From Anaeramoeba flamelloides (Eukaryota > Metamonada > Anaeramoebidae): 64,000 nucleotides of DNA. The translations under genes were made by a program, and so were the position numbers. Location of the stretch: NCBI GenBank assembly GCA_027625915.1, contig JANTQA010000010.1, forward strand, positions 62,001 through 126,000, written 5' to 3'. The notes below the pieces were generated by a model. That model was not told where the DNA came from and did not search any database. It saw nothing but the letters and a program-made list of their open reading frames with translations. Below are positions 21,912 to 34,305 of the stretch, in pieces. How positions within the stretch are numbered: position 1 is the stretch's first letter; each line of letters opens with the position of its first letter.

Positions 21912-22750
21912 AAGAAAAAACGAAATATGGATGAAAATAATAATTAAAAATAAAAATAAAATAATTTCTCAATCATTAAGAAATTAGATGTCATCTTTAT
22001 TTCTGTTAACATATAAAATATACTATTATATGAATCCAAGAGCATATTATAAATTTATTTTCAATATTTTTTAAAAAAATGTTTTAAAGAATTTCTTCAT
22101 TTGTTGGAATAACTGGCTATATTTGAGTGAAGTAGAAAAAATAAGCTAATTATAATCCTAGATAGGTGATATTTTTAATATCACCCACCTAGAAAGAGAT
22201 ACTTATAATCAGTTTATTTTAGATAGCTGAACCAAATGCCAAGAGTTATTATTTGTTGGGATATTAGTTACATATTAATTAAAAAAAATGCAATAAAAAT
22301 AAAACAACAAAATTATTTTTATTTTTCAAAATGTTTAGATAACAAAAATAAAGATAAAATACTCTCATTTGCTACATTTTTAAATATCCCTATTGTTTTT
22401 GTTTGTATATCTTCAATTATTATTAATTCTAATTAATTTTTTTCTCTTCTTGTTCCTAATATTTTTTTACTTTCCCCTTCTTCTTTATAATATCTTTTTC
22501 TTTTTCTTCTTTTTCAACACCCATTTCTTCTTTTTCGTATTCTTCTTCTTGATTAATATTACCAAGTATTCCCTAAAATAATTCCTCTATTTTCCATAAC
22601 CACACATTATTTTTCATGTCTAATTTCATTGTTGGACTTTTTGTCTTTTACATTCAAGAAACCAAAAAAAAGAAAAAAAAAACTCTTTTTCAAATAAAAT
22701 GACACAGAAAATTTCAAGAATTATTCATAATTGAATCAAATTAATTGTAG
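21912..22750. other. Downstream of the macrodomain gene, with a hairpin
   Basis: No confident gene. Near 22163-22195 GGTGATATT-TTT-AATATCACC forms a 9-bp perfect stem flanked by CTAGATA and CACCTAG that lengthen it with mismatches. An open frame at 22236-22436 (starting MPRVIICWDIS) has no further support. Pyrimidine tracts fill 22440-22560. Confidence 0.4.
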
Positions 22751-23150
22751 TATCATTCTAAAATATAAGAAACACTTTAAAACATAAAAAAAAACCCAAC
22801 TGAATATTTAAAACCACATTAAAACAAAACAATAAAAATTCAAATTCAATATTTTGAAAATAGATGTGCCCTTTTATTGGAAATGAGAAATCTTGTTTTG
22901 TAAATTTTAAAGAAAAAAAAATTAAAAAATCAATAAAAACCTTTGAACAAGGTGAATTGGGAAAAAGTTCTCTATATTTTATTGATAATTCTTTAAAGGT
23001 CAAACTTCTGTTCTTTAAAGTCTCATTTTAAAGTCAAAGCCTGCAATTCATCTTGGTATTTTGTTGTAATTGTTTTTATTTTTATTTTCTCTTTTCTTAT
23101 TTCATGTATCAATCCAATAACCTTCTTTCTTAATTCTTATATCTAGCTGA
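22750..23150 (-). pseudogene. Possible coiled-coil coding fragment
   Basis: On the minus strand, about 23145-23030 reads ELRKKVIGLIHEIRKEK then TKYQDELQALTLK before a TGA. A second frame just downstream (about 23025-22920) reads SLTFKELSIKYRELFPNSPC up to a GTTTTT. Charged, leucine-spaced composition suggests coiled coil. The frame change between the two pieces and the lack of upstream exons suggest a remnant. No family recognised. Confidence 0.22.
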
Positions 23151-23935
23151 TTCGAAATCAAACTTAAACTGTTTCATTTTTATACTGGTAGATTATTTCC
23201 AAATTTTTTTCTTCTTATCTTTTTTTTTTTTCATTTTCCGACTTTTCAATGAATGATAAATATAAAAAACAAAAAATGAAAAAAATGAGTAATTAAAATC
23301 AAAATCACCATTAAGTTATTATCTTATGAACAATCAAATTCAATAAGATTGATGATTTAGGAGGCCTGGCCTTTTGTTTTCAAAAGATTTTATATAAAAA
23401 AAATCATCAAGTTAAAAAAAAATCTGATCGATTGTTTCTACAAATACTAGAAAATTTCCAAAAATCTGCTTTAAATAACACAACCCATCTTAAAATATAT
23501 ATTTTTATATTGAATAAACAAACTTTTATTAATTAAAAATGTTGGTCTTAAAGATACTCAAAAAAGAAAAATCTCTTGAAATATAGACTATATAATTTGA
23601 AAAAATTGAAAAAATGGTGATAACTGGTTATAATTGATCCAGACGTAAAGCCAAATTTCTATTTCACCAGTTTCTCTTCCATTTTCCCAATTAGAGGCTC
23701 TTACAAAAAATTTAATGAATTATCTCTGATTACTAAAAATAAGTAATCCCATTTCAAAAAAAATTAAAAATTGAGAGAAGATTTATTAAATAACTTGATC
23801 TTAATTATTTTATATATATTATTGTCATCTAGATAAATTATTTGTTGTCATTTTTTTAGATTAGCATAAAAAAAAAATTACAATTTATTTATTATTTGTA
23901 ATATCGTGATTTTGGAAAATAATTCTTGTGAAAAA
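23150..23935. other. AT-rich non-coding stretch
   Basis: No coding frame, inverted repeat or recognisable element seen here. Confidence 0.5.
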
Positions 23936-24819
23936 AAATTGGGACACTACAAAAGAGTAGGACCCAATTTTCATCAAAAATACAAAATTTAACCTCCAAC
24001 ATCAGTAAATCTGATCAAAACCCCCAGAATTTTTTTAAAGATAATAAGAACACAAATAGGGGTTAAAACCTTTTCAAAAATAAAGTAACTAACTTATATT
24101 TTAGGTGATTTCAATTTTATCAAGATATTTCAAGAAGAATTTCTAAAAAACCAATATTCTATTTTAAAAATAAATCTTAATAGAACCAGTTTATAAAGAA
24201 TTATCACTATTTTTACTCTTTGTCCATTTTAAATATCATTTTAAATATAAGAATTACTTAATTTAGATCTTTATATTTTATACCGATTCCTGAGGGTATT
24301 TAATCATTAATCTTAATACACAATACTATTTTCTTAACAATAAAGCTTTCAAGTTCTTTTAATAAGATTTATAATGAAAAATCGAAAAATCAGAAATTGG
24401 TAATTTTCACAATTACTTTATTTTAACAAGCATCAAAATTTCCCAAGTACTCGCAAAATAATTCAGATTAAAATATTAAGTGATATCTCTGAAATTCGTA
24501 AATTTTTAGATATATAATGTCCAAAAAATATACTTTGTTTACTCGTTTTTGTCACTTTTGACAATCAAAATTAAAGAATTTGATGTTTAAAACATTCTAC
24601 TTAAAGGATCTTGATAAAATTGAAATGAAGAAAATCCTAGTTAGATATTATAAACTATTTTTCATAAATTTTGACTCACTTTATAATGTTAATGGGAGTT
24701 GTTTTGAGGGTTTATTCCAGTATTCTTAACAAAAATTATTTTCAAATTTTTGGATCAGAATCATTTTTTCTAATTTTTCAAATTTTAGTTTTGCTTTTTC
24801 AAATTTTTGTTTTTCTTTT

Positions 24820-24928
<109 letters not shown>

Positions 24929-25089
24929 TCATGTGGAAAAAAAAAGAGATCTTCGAAAAGACAAATAATCACTAAGAAAATTGGGGCTATGTAGTGTCTT
25001 TGAAAATGGATTTAATTATTCATAAAAAATATTGTTGTTCAACTTTTTTTCAGTGAAAGTTCAGTAATAAAAAATCCGTAATGCTCATT

Positions 25090-25287
25090 TCAAAAATTGT
25101 GACTCACTTTTTTTTTAGTTTTTGGTTTTATTTTTTCTAATTTTTTAATATATCAGGCTTTTATAGATTTAGAATGACTTAAAAGTGAATTACAAATCAT
25201 ATTGAGTTATTAATTGTTCTTGAATACTAAAGGATAAATTTTTTTTTTCAATTTATTATTTCAGGTGAGTCACAATTTTTGAAAAAG
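25090..25287. mobile_element. MITE family H
   Basis: AAAAATTGTGACTCAC at 25094-25108 pairs with GTGAGTCACAATTTTT at 25264-25279, with partial pairing further in. A lone TTTGACTCACTTTATAA end is present at 24668. Confidence 0.55.
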
Positions 25288-25731
25288 AGTTTACTTCTTA
25301 AAAGGTTTTAACCCCCATTTGGATTCATATTATCTTTAAAAACAATCTGGTGTTTTTGATCATTTTTACTAATGTTGGCAATTAAATATTGAATTTCAAA
25401 AAAAAAAAACTTCCACTCTTTTGAAGTTTACAAAATATTTTTCACAACAATAACATCAAATACTCTCCTAATTTTGATTTCTTGATTAAACCCATTTAAA
25501 TAATCAAATTATAGGGATTGGTATAAAAAAATACAAATCCCATCTCTATTAAATTCTCATTTACAAAATTGATAATTAGTGCTAAATAATATTATTGTTT
25601 AAAATTAACAAAGAATCATTAAAATTTTAATTTTATTTTATTGTTATCTAATAGAAAATGTTTAAAATTGTATATTATATTAGTAAATTATAGTTTATTA
25701 TTATTATTTCTATTTTTATCAAAAAAAGAAT

Positions 25732-26287
25732 TTAATTATTTCTTGTTTGGTTAATTTGCTTCATCCAAATTCGAACCTATAATAATAGCAAAATACATAA
25801 TAACAAAGGAAATAAAATATTAAAATAAAAAAAAATTTCAAATATTATTAATAAAAATAAAAAAAATTTTCAAATTATAATACAGTCGTTTTAAAAAAGT
25901 GAGGACCTTTTTAAAACTTTTATCAAGTTTTCCATTTGAAAAAAGTGAAGATTCAACATTTAAATGTGGTGTAGAGGTTGGGGTGTGAAGGAAAGCACCT
26001 TTTTTTAAAAAAATTTTCACTTTATTAAAGCACAAAACTTTAAAAAAGTTTTAATTCTGACAAAATCATAAAAAAGTTTTGCTTTTTTAAAATTTCTATA
26101 ATAAAAACAAAAAAAAGTAATTTACTTTGAATATTTTATAAAGATCTTTGACCAATTCTCTAAAATCAATTCTAGCATTGGAAAGAAAAGTAATAGTTAA
26201 TTTTTTCCGATCAAATTGAAATTCTGCATCCAAAATCTATTTTTATTATTTTGAATTTAATATCATATACACACATACATGTACACA

Positions 26288-26324
<37 letters not shown>

Positions 26325-27342
26325 ATCATTAAAATTAAAATTTAATTTGATGGAAAAATAAAGAAAATGAATAAAGAAAAATAATTAAAAAAATAATTAA
26401 TCTTACTTCCATTGGAAGCCCTCTGATTGAAATCTTATTTTGACAAATGGACAGTGCTTGGTTTTCTTCTTCCATTTTTAATGGAAGGTTATTGACTTCA
26501 GTTACTGTTGCCTTCCGATAAATTTTTTTATGTTCATTATAAAAGTTTTCATTTGTATTGATTAGATCTTGTGGGAAGATTTGTTGTACAACTCTACCAA
26601 GATCCTGTCCACGATCTGCTTCAACAATTACAAAATCTAAAGGGGCAATCTCTATTTTATTCGAATTTTCAAGTTCAAAAATACCCTCTCTCCCACCTTT
26701 AAATTCAACTTTCCAAACTTTTTTATCATTTTCATTTTCCTTTTCTTTTTCATTTTCTTTTTCATTTTCATTTTTGTTTTTGTTTTTGCTTTCATTTTTA
26801 TTTTCGTTTTTATTTTGATTTTTTGATAATCTATTTTTTTTTGTTATTTTATTAATCTGAGTTTGATTTTTTATTTTTTTGATGAATTTTTCGTCTTGAT
26901 TTTCATTTTCATTATTTTGTATTTCTAGTAATTCAGAATTTTCATCTTCCTTGAATAAATCATCATCAAGAGTTTTAAATAAAAAATTTCTACCTCTCCC
27001 TCTCCCTCTCCCTCTCCCTCTCCCTCTCCCTCTCCCTCTCCCTCTCCCTCTCCCTCTCCCTCGACCTCTGCCTCTTTTATAATTGTTTCTTCGACTTTCA
27101 TTATTTATACCTTTCCCCAAACCTATAGGTATCCGATTATTTTCATAAACATTTCTTTGAGATACTATACCCCTATTATCTAAATTTATTCCAACACCTC
27201 CCCTCCCTCTTAATCGTTGTCCATATTTTGAAAATTGATTGTTTAATTCTTGTTTTCCTCCAATATATTGCTGTTGATTTTGTATTTGCCCAAATTTTTT
27301 CTCTTCATTTGGAATTCTTATTTGTTCAGATTTTTGATTCAT
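25732..27342 (-). CDS. RG-repeat protein with C-terminal PSP1 domain
   Basis: Three exons, 27342-26407, 26236-26126 and 25776-25732, all phase 0 (donors GTAAGA, GTAAAT; acceptors AATAG, TATAG), giving 363 residues. Residues 1-88 are N/Q/G-rich with RGRGG; about 89-118 is an uninterrupted run of RG dipeptides encoded by a CCTCTC hexanucleotide on the plus strand; 120-207 is acidic/asparagine-rich. The PSP1 domain runs about 210-357: VEFKGGREGIFEL, LDFVIVEADRGQDLGRVV, RKATVTEV, ALSICQ, RGLPMEILDAEFQFD, LTITFLSNARIDFRELVKDL and VRIWMKQI. PSP1 proteins include bacterial YaaT and trypanosomatid and yeast RNA regulators, and RG repeats often bind RNA, so a role in mRNA control is inferred. Exons 2 and 3 are short but complete the domain's canonical end. 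Intron 2 contains a family P MITE; intron 1 contains an ATT microsatellite. Confidence 0.87.
25880..26092. mobile_element. MITE family P, copy 1, inside a PSP1-gene intron
   Basis: Begins CAGTCGTTTTAAAAAAGTGAGG and contains TTAAAACTTTTATCAAGTTTT, TTTAAATGTGG, a T7-A7 dyad near 25999-26012 and CTTTATTAAAGCACAAAACTT. The same order of blocks recurs at 32650-32905 and 46105-46475. Confidence 0.55.
26288..26323. repeat. ATT trinucleotide microsatellite
   Basis: About twelve consecutive ATT units in intron 1 of the PSP1 gene, next to a TACACACATACATGTACACAT stretch. Confidence 0.85.
26994..27062. repeat. CCTCTC hexanucleotide repeat coding for the RG tract
   Basis: About eleven tandem CTCCCT units on the plus strand. 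Read on the minus strand they are AGGGAG repeats in frame as Arg-Gly. Nearly pure units imply recent slippage expansion. Confidence 0.9.
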
Positions 27343-27565
27343 TTTATTAGAATTATAAATAACTTTAAAAATATTTTGATGAAATTTTTAAAAGAATTAT
27401 AGTTATTGTAAGTAAAAAATGGAAGATTTGTACAATATTATAAAATAGAATTCAGATTCAATATTTGCTATTTTCTTTTATTTTGATGAAATTTGCCTTT
27501 CTTATTTTTAAAGACATTTCCCCTGTTTTTTTTAACAGAAATGTTTTTTTAAATAAAATCAAATA

Positions 27566-27828
27566 CCTCTAATAAAAAAACTTTTTTTATAACATCTATA
27601 TAACATTTTGATAACAAAATTTCCTTTTATATGATGATTTTTTCAATATTTTTTGAAAAAAATATTCTTATAACAGACTTATAACATGTTATAAATTTTA
27701 TAACACATTTTAAAACAAACGTATATGTTATAAAAGTTTTTATTATAAAATTTTATAACATTTTAAACGTTTATAACACCTTTACAACATGTTTATAACA
27801 TGTTTTAAAAAACTTTTTTTATTAGGGT
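27566..27828. mobile_element. MITE family J
   Basis: CTAATAAAAAAACTTTTTTT at the left pairs with the complement of AAAACTTTTTTTATTAGGG at the right, both running into TTATAACA-type motifs that are repeated through the interior. A lone similar end is at 54590-54625. Confidence 0.55.
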
Positions 27829-27983
27829 ACCCCCTGATTTTTTTATTTTAATTATTTTCAAAAAGCCTGAGAACAAAAAAAATTCTTTGACAGGCCCTAA
27901 AAGAGTTATGTTAGTATTAATGATATTTTTAGAATTAATAGATTTTTTTTTTTTTTTTTTGCTAATTTTTTATATAGTCGTAG

Positions 27984-28474
27984 AAAAATACCTGACCTGA
28001 AAAAAATACAGGTCAAGATTTTTAATTGTGAATATTAGGAAAATTTTTGTAATTTCTTTTATTTAAAATCAAATTGTTTTTTTTTAAGAACCAAAACTTT
28101 GGAAATTATAACCCACCCACTTATTAGAATGATGATTAATGAAATTCCACTTGTTCAAAACCCCATTCAATCAATCAAAAAACTAAGAATAAAAATTATC
28201 ATTTTCCAAACTCTAACAAATCTCTATAAAACTCTATTTTTTTACAAATAAGTAGATCTACTAATGAGGTTATGAAAAAATTAAATGGGTTTTCATTAGA
28301 CACCCCACTTTAATGAACTTTGGGTAGGTTTATTACTAGGTTAATAAAAAATATGGTTATTTATAAAAAGGATTTGATTGAAAATATTTGCAGTTACATA
28401 ACAATTTTCCTAATATTAACAATTAAAAAACTTTTACGGTATTTTTTTCAGGTTAGGTATTTTTTTCACTAATA
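27984..28474. mobile_element. MITE family K
   Basis: AAAAATACCTGACCTGAAAA at 27984 pairs with the complement of TTTTTCAGGTTAGGTATTTT at 28447-28467, and inner parts TTTTTAATTG and AATATTAGGAAAAT also match, giving arms of about 75 bp around a 490-bp element. Confidence 0.65.
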
Positions 28475-28890
28475 TAATTAATTTTTATCCAAAGATAATT
28501 TGTTGATTTTTTATTTTTTTCTAATCTAAATCAAAGTTATGACGAAAATTAACTTTTTTTCTGTATTCAAGGTGTTGAAAGGTCAAAATATCCATAAAAT
28601 TATTAGCCAGTGCTTTTTAAGTGCATTTTTTTTTATAACCTTTATTCGAAAGATAATGAAAGCCAAAGAATGTTACCATTTTCGATTCTGTAATTTAACA
28701 GTAAAAAATTTGAGTGTTAACTTTTCTAGTTAAGCAAAAACAGGTTTTTTTACAGTCTTAGACGGGATGTGTAAAGAAAGACTCTTGGTAAATCTTGTAT
28801 GTTATACGTGTGTTTATTTGTGCAATTAATTTCCATTCTTAATTAACGACTTTTTGCATTTGAAACTTGATAAAAAGAAAAAAGGAATGA

Positions 28891-29738
28891 TCAAAAAAGA
28901 AAATTTATAAAATAAAAACAATTACACAAAGGCTCTGTGACGTTTTGTTGTTGATTAAAAAGATTTGTGTTGAATGAACCAACCCCAAACTTTCTACTAT
29001 TTCCAAAGTTGAATGGAATCTGATTATGCTCACTCGATCCTCTCCAAATGTTTCCGCCATTAGGTGCGGAATTAGGAAACAAACCAAAACTATTTTTTGT
29101 GCTGTCTTGGCTGGATGAAAATTTTTTGTTACCTTTCACATTCCAGTTTTTTTGTTGGCTAATGTTTATTCCCCGTTTATTTCCTCCCAAACTAAATGGA
29201 GTAAATTTGAAATAGTGTTTTTTTTGTGGAAAAAAAAAAAAAAAAAAAAAATAGATAATGCACAAGATTATTTGAATAAGAATAGGACTTGTAAACCCAC
29301 AAAGAGAACAAAGGTTTCACAAAAAAAACCAATCTCAAAAAAGAACAATTACATTTGCGAAGATTTTGGCTTTTCGATCCGTTTTTTGGTGAAGTTTCTT
29401 GTTTTGTTTGTTTGATCATAGCTAAATAAGGAATCCATCATATTTTTTATTTCGCTTGGCTCCTGTAGTGAAGTTGCAAAAAATGCTGTCGACGATTGCT
29501 TACTATTATAATTCTTGTTCTCGTTTTCACCAATAGATTTAAAACCAAGGTTTCGATTACCCCCAAGTGATCTTGAAAGGAAATCGCTTTGGGGTTTCGA
29601 CGATTGGTTTTTGTTATTGGGGTTTATGTCTAAGGCGAAAGATTGTGTTTTGGGAGTAATTGTTGTTCTTTTTGTTGGGAACTTAATCCCTTCGCGATCC
29701 TTCAACTTGTTTTTTTGTTCATTACTTTTATCGTTCAT
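28891..29738 (-). CDS. F/G/N-rich low-complexity protein, incomplete model
   Basis: Two exons are clear on the minus strand: 29738-29353 and 29191 downwards, joined at AAT | GTAATT ... CATTTAG | T, phase 2, across a 161-bp intron whose pyrimidine tract includes a long T run. The first exon may extend upstream to an acceptor at 29777 (in-frame SDSHQTTPFEQQIF), which would need another 5' exon I could not find. The second may end at a GTGTAA or GTAATT donor near 28930 rather than the stop at 28891. The protein is basic and rich in Asn, Ser, Phe and Gly (SLGGNRNLGF, NSFGLFPNSAPNGG, PFNFGNSRKFGVGSF). This resembles the disordered part of an FG nucleoporin or an RNA-binding protein, but I recognise no domain. 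Confidence 0.45.
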
Positions 29739-30103
29739 AAAGATTTGTTGCTCAAAAGGTGTGGTTTGGTGTGAATCTGAAGTATATTGAAGTAAAAATC
29801 AAAAGAAAAAAATGAAATAATGAATTATTTTTTCAAAATGTTTTCGTTTCTAAAAAGAAACTTTTATTATAATTGATTATTTAAGTTAAAATAAGTAGTT
29901 ATTTCTTAATTTTTCAAGTTTTCTTTCAGTAATTCGAGTTTTGAGTGCTTTTATTGACATCTGAGAACTAATTTTGTTTTTAAATTTGTGTTAATAAATT
30001 CGATTTTTATCACTCATATAGATATTATTCCCATGGCAAAAAAATCTAAGTTCACGTTTCTTTTTAAATCCATTTTTAACCATTTTGTTTTACGATCCTA
30101 TTG

Positions 30104-30279
30104 AACTTCTTTTCGAATTTTAAATGGGTTAAATTTTCACTTATTTTCAATTTCTCTTTGAGAATTACAGCTCCAAACCGCCTATTACCAACCTACTTCT
30201 TTGAGAACTCTATTTATAAAAGTAAAAAACTCGAAAAGGAAGTGAAATTTTGTCCCATTTAGATTTCAAATACCAATAT
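30104..30279. mobile_element. MITE family F, copy 3
   Basis: Opposite orientation to the 4451 and 18619 copies: TTCGAATTTTAAATGGG at the left, GTCCCATTTAGATTTCAAA at the right, centre TTGAGAACTCTATTTATAAA. Confidence 0.6.
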
Positions 30280-32649
30280 AATTTGTGTTGATTCTATTTT
30301 GTTGATGAAATTGGGTTTAAAATCTGAGGATTTTTTAATGTGAAAATAAATAAACATAAAGGCAAAAAGCCTATTTTTACATTTTTTTTAAGGGACTATT
30401 AAACTCAAAAAAATCTCGGAGTTAATTAAATTGCCAATTCAAAAAAAATTTTAATTATTTTGAAATTGAAAAATGGGGTAAAAATCTGACAACTAGAAAA
30501 TCAAATTTACTTTTATGCTATTTTCAGAAAGGAATTATTGTTTTTAAAATTTTTGATCCATTTTTACTCATTCTTAAAAAGTTCAAAATGCAATATATAA
30601 TCAAATTATTTGAAAAACAATTATTTTCTATGAAAGAAGAAAGAAATCCTATTATTTTTGAAGGGGTGTACCAAAATAGACTTTAAGAATGAAACCACTA
30701 AGTTCTAAAAAAACCCATAAAAAAAATTAGAATAATTATTTTAAAACTTGAAAAAAATAAAATTTTGATTCAAAGAACCGCACAAATCAATTTTTTATAT
30801 TTATTGAACAATAAAATCTTTGAAAAAAAACCAAACTTTGATATTAAAAATTCTAACAAATTACTTTTTTAAAACCTGGCTTATTCGAGTTATAATCTAA
30901 AGAAATACCTTTTAATTTGATTATTTAAGATCAATAAATAAATAACCCAATCTTATTTTTTTCATTGAACAATTAAGAACATAAAGACTAAATTTATCAA
31001 TAGAATTTGCAATTATTTGTTAGTTTTTGATAATTGTCAAACAAATAAAACGAATGCAAATTAATAATTTACATAAAAAAAAAAAAAAAAAAAAGATATT
31101 CTCAAATACATTTTTTTAATACAAAAAGTTCCTTGTTTATACTCGGAAAATTTGAAAAAGAATATTGACAAGTCTTTGAAATTTCAAGAAATTGAATAAA
31201 TATTTGTGAGTGAAATAAATGATCAAATTTTTTAGATCTTCGAAGATTCAATATTTGATTTATTTTTCTTGTATTTTTAAAAATCAGATAAAAATTTTAA
31301 AGTTATTTGTTTATACAAAGTCTCAGAAATTACTCAAAGTGAGATTTCTTCAAAATAAATTTTTCTTATAAATGTTTCTTTTTCAAAGCGGAGATCAAAT
31401 ATGAAAAAGGATAGGTTCTTTTTACTGGAAATTTAATTGAGAAAAATGAATTCCTTTTTAGAAATGATAAACCCTTTCTCTAAAGTTGATAAATGACTTT
31501 GCATACCCTTTTTAAATGTATCATTATGTAAATAATAAATCTATCCACCTTTGTTAAAAAAAATAAATAAGGAGTTACTAGTCCCTTAATGAAAATTTTT
31601 CATTTAGAAAAAATTTGATTATTTTATTTTTGTAATTTTTTTAAAAATTTTCTTTGTTGATTATTTTGATATATATACATATTCTTCCAAAAATTTTACC
31701 AGAAATATTTAAATAACACTTGAAATTCGATTTTTCTGATCAATTGAAAATATTAGTAAAAAGTTCAAAATATACTCCAGTTTTATAAATAAAAATAAAA
31801 TATTAAGCAACTTCTACTATTCAATTGGAATATTTGTCATATATCATAAATGTACCAATTCTAACTCTTTAATAAATACGAAAACAATAAAAAAAACCCA
31901 ATCTGAAGAATATCGGAGAAACAAACTAACAATTAAAATCTAATTTATTGTGATGACTCCTTACTAAAATTGTGAAATTTGAATAAACAATTAAGTGAGA
32001 ATTTTTTTTGTTCTATTTTTACAAAAATGAGAGTTTTATTTATTTTATATCTTGTCTTTAATTTTTTCAAAATTTTTATTTTTAAATTGGGAACCTTGTG
32101 AGAATTTTTTTTACAATTTTTTTATCTTAATATAATGTAAATTCACCATAATACATGCTTTTCTCATTTTAAAATTAATTCAAATATTGTAAATTGATGA
32201 AAATTACAAATATTTTAAAATTAAAAATTAAAAGTCAATTTTTTTATTCAGTTACATTCTCTATTAGTTTTACTAATTTTTTTTTTTTTGTAATTTATTA
32301 TATTTACAAAAGATTTAAAATTAATAAGAATCAGAATATTAGATCAATATACGAATTTAAATAATAGAAGTTACTCAATATTTTATATATTTATCTATGA
32401 AACAGGAAAATATTTTGGAATTTTACTAATATTTTCAATTGATCAGTTTAAAATGCAATTTTAAGTGTTTTTTACAATTTCTGGGATTTAGATTTGATAA
32501 TTACTTGAAATTACCAATTTTTATTATGTATTAAATGAACCTGATTTCTTTATTTGTTGAGAGATAGAAACAATTAAAGAAAAATTAGTAAAATACCAAA
32601 AAAAAAGTGAAAGTTAAGAATCAAAATATACATACAATAAAATAATAAT

Positions 32650-32905
32650 AGATGAGTTTTTAAAATAGTATAGACTTTTTTAAAACTTTTTCCCTTTTTT
32701 CTGTTTGAAAAAAGTGAAACAATCTTCAGAATTAAAACTTTTTTAATGTTTTCTGTTTTAATAAAGTTAGGAATCAATCTTTAAATGCAAAATAGAGGTT
32801 AGGGTTTAAGAAAAGAACCCCCTTTTTTTAAAAAAAAGTAGAGAGTTATTTAAAATCCAGAAACCGTAAAAAAGTTTATTTCAGATAACCTCTTAAAAAA
32901 GTACT
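32650..32905. mobile_element. MITE family P, copy 2
   Basis: Same block order as 25880-26092: ACTTTTTTAAAACTTTTTCC, CTTTAAATGC, AGAGGTTAGGG, a T7-A8 dyad, then TAAAAAAGTTTATT. Ends are worn. Confidence 0.45.
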
Positions 32906-33093
32906 GATTTTTGTAAATTGACTATATTCATTGTAGGATGAAATTAAAATTTAATACTTTGATAACAATAGTGAGCTTTTTTCTTTTCAAAATATTGTTA
33001 GACAATAATTAATTTTACTGTTGTTATTGGTAATTTAAAAAAGATAATAGGTATATTTTCAAAAATAGTCCCTAAAATTTTACACAACGTTAC

Positions 33094-33829
33094 TTAGATT
33101 GCTGAAAAGAAGAAGTCGTACCATTTGAGCAACTCTTATGAAAACTTTTATTCCTCACTTTTTTAACTCTGCCTTTTTCCTATTAAAAAATAACAATTTT
33201 TATTTCAAATATGAAAATATTCCCCTAATTATTCACTGAAAAAAACGCCACGATCTTTTTTAAATCAATTTAAAATCAAAATAAATATTATTTTTTTTTA
33301 CGATTGGGGAATCATTCTTTTAATTTTTTGAAAATTTAAAAAAAAATATAGATTGATTAACACTTATATCTACTATCTCCGATTATATATTATTCTACTT
33401 GTTTTTTAAATATTCTTTTAGTTTAATTCGAAAAAAAAATTGATATTTGGAATTTTTTTTTGTCTAATTTTGACAGAAACAAAGCTAATTTTAAAAAAAC
33501 ATAAAAGTCTACAAATAAAAATTTAATTTTTTTCCATTTCCCCCCTGGCTGGATCTTCTTTATATTGGGAAGAAGAGTTACAAAGGAAAAAGATCAAGTT
33601 GTTACCTGCTAATACTGTGACACTGAAACACGAAAGTATGAGTAACTTGGAAATAAAAACGAAAAAGAAAAGGCAAAAAATGACCAAAGGTTTAAAAGCA
33701 AATCAGATCAAAAAAAAAAAAAGTAATTACAACAACTTGTACAACGATTCCCAAGTGAACATTCATGATCAATTATCAAATTATGAAATCAATCAAAAGT
33801 ATCGTGGCTGTAATTTTGGGAGTCCTTAA
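33094..33829 (+). CDS. Possible lysine-rich terminal exon(s), unknown function
   Basis: The frame from about 33560 to 33829 reads LYWEEELQRKKIKLLPANTV, then the internal ATG at 33638 gives MSNLEIKTKKKRQKMTKG and a stop at 33829 after RGCNFGSP. Composition is protein-like, very basic and G+C-richer than its flanks. A possible earlier exon after TTACTTAG near 33094 reads IAEKKK before a GTACCA donor. I found no good acceptor for the main exon, so either it starts at 33638 or the model is wrong. No family recognised; the lysine-rich sequence would suit a nucleolar or ribosome-associated protein. Confidence 0.3.
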
Positions 33830-34305
33830 TTAAAGATAGCATAGTTTTTTTTTTTTTTTGGATTTTTTACCAATTGCTTCTTCTAAACCCTTTTTAAATT
33901 ATTTTTATTATTTTGTTTTCTTTTTCTTTTTTCCTTTTTTCTTTTCAATTTTTTGCTTTTGTTTTTAAAACATAAAAAAATTTCGGTATGTCTTTCCATT
34001 GAACAATCGTGAAATCTATGATTTTACGCTTAAATTACCTTTGATGAAATTTAAGTCAAAGGGACATCTAGAGTTTAATTTACACTTTTTCCATCAATAA
34101 AATATAAAAAAATAAAAATTTGAATAAATAATTATTTATTAATTAAGAAATATATAAAAGATCAACATAAATATAACTATCTGTTGTATTCATGGATGTA
34201 TATCTTTATACATCATTATAAATATTAAAAAAAAATATCTAGAATTTCAAACTATTAAAAGAGTCGAAATATGTAAATATCTTTAATTAAAAATGGATAA
34301 ATTAT
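33830..34305. other. Intergenic AT-rich spacer
   Basis: T runs and AT-rich sequence between a possible plus-strand gene and the 3' end of the minus-strand Fes1/HSPBP1-like gene. Nothing else seen. Confidence 0.6.

Larger units (their letters stand above)
27343..28890. other. Intergenic region with two MITEs
   Basis: Contains family J (27566-27828) and family K (27984-28474) elements. The ORF at 28539-28733 has no coding character I trust. A minus-strand segment near 28782-28740 could be a last exon of the upstream F/G/N-rich gene, but its acceptor is weak. Confidence 0.5.
29777..33100. other. Long AT-rich region, no confident gene
   Basis: Contains a family F MITE (30104-30279), an A run at 31077-31095 and a family P copy (32650-32905). 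A minus-strand ATG at 29960 opens MSIKALKTRITERKLEKL, but no donor precedes its stop. Otherwise I see nothing. Confidence 0.5.

Noticed and set aside
21193-21972. Long minus-strand frames rich in Phe, Ser and Leu.
   Set aside because: They are the reverse of the K/E-rich tail of the macrodomain gene.
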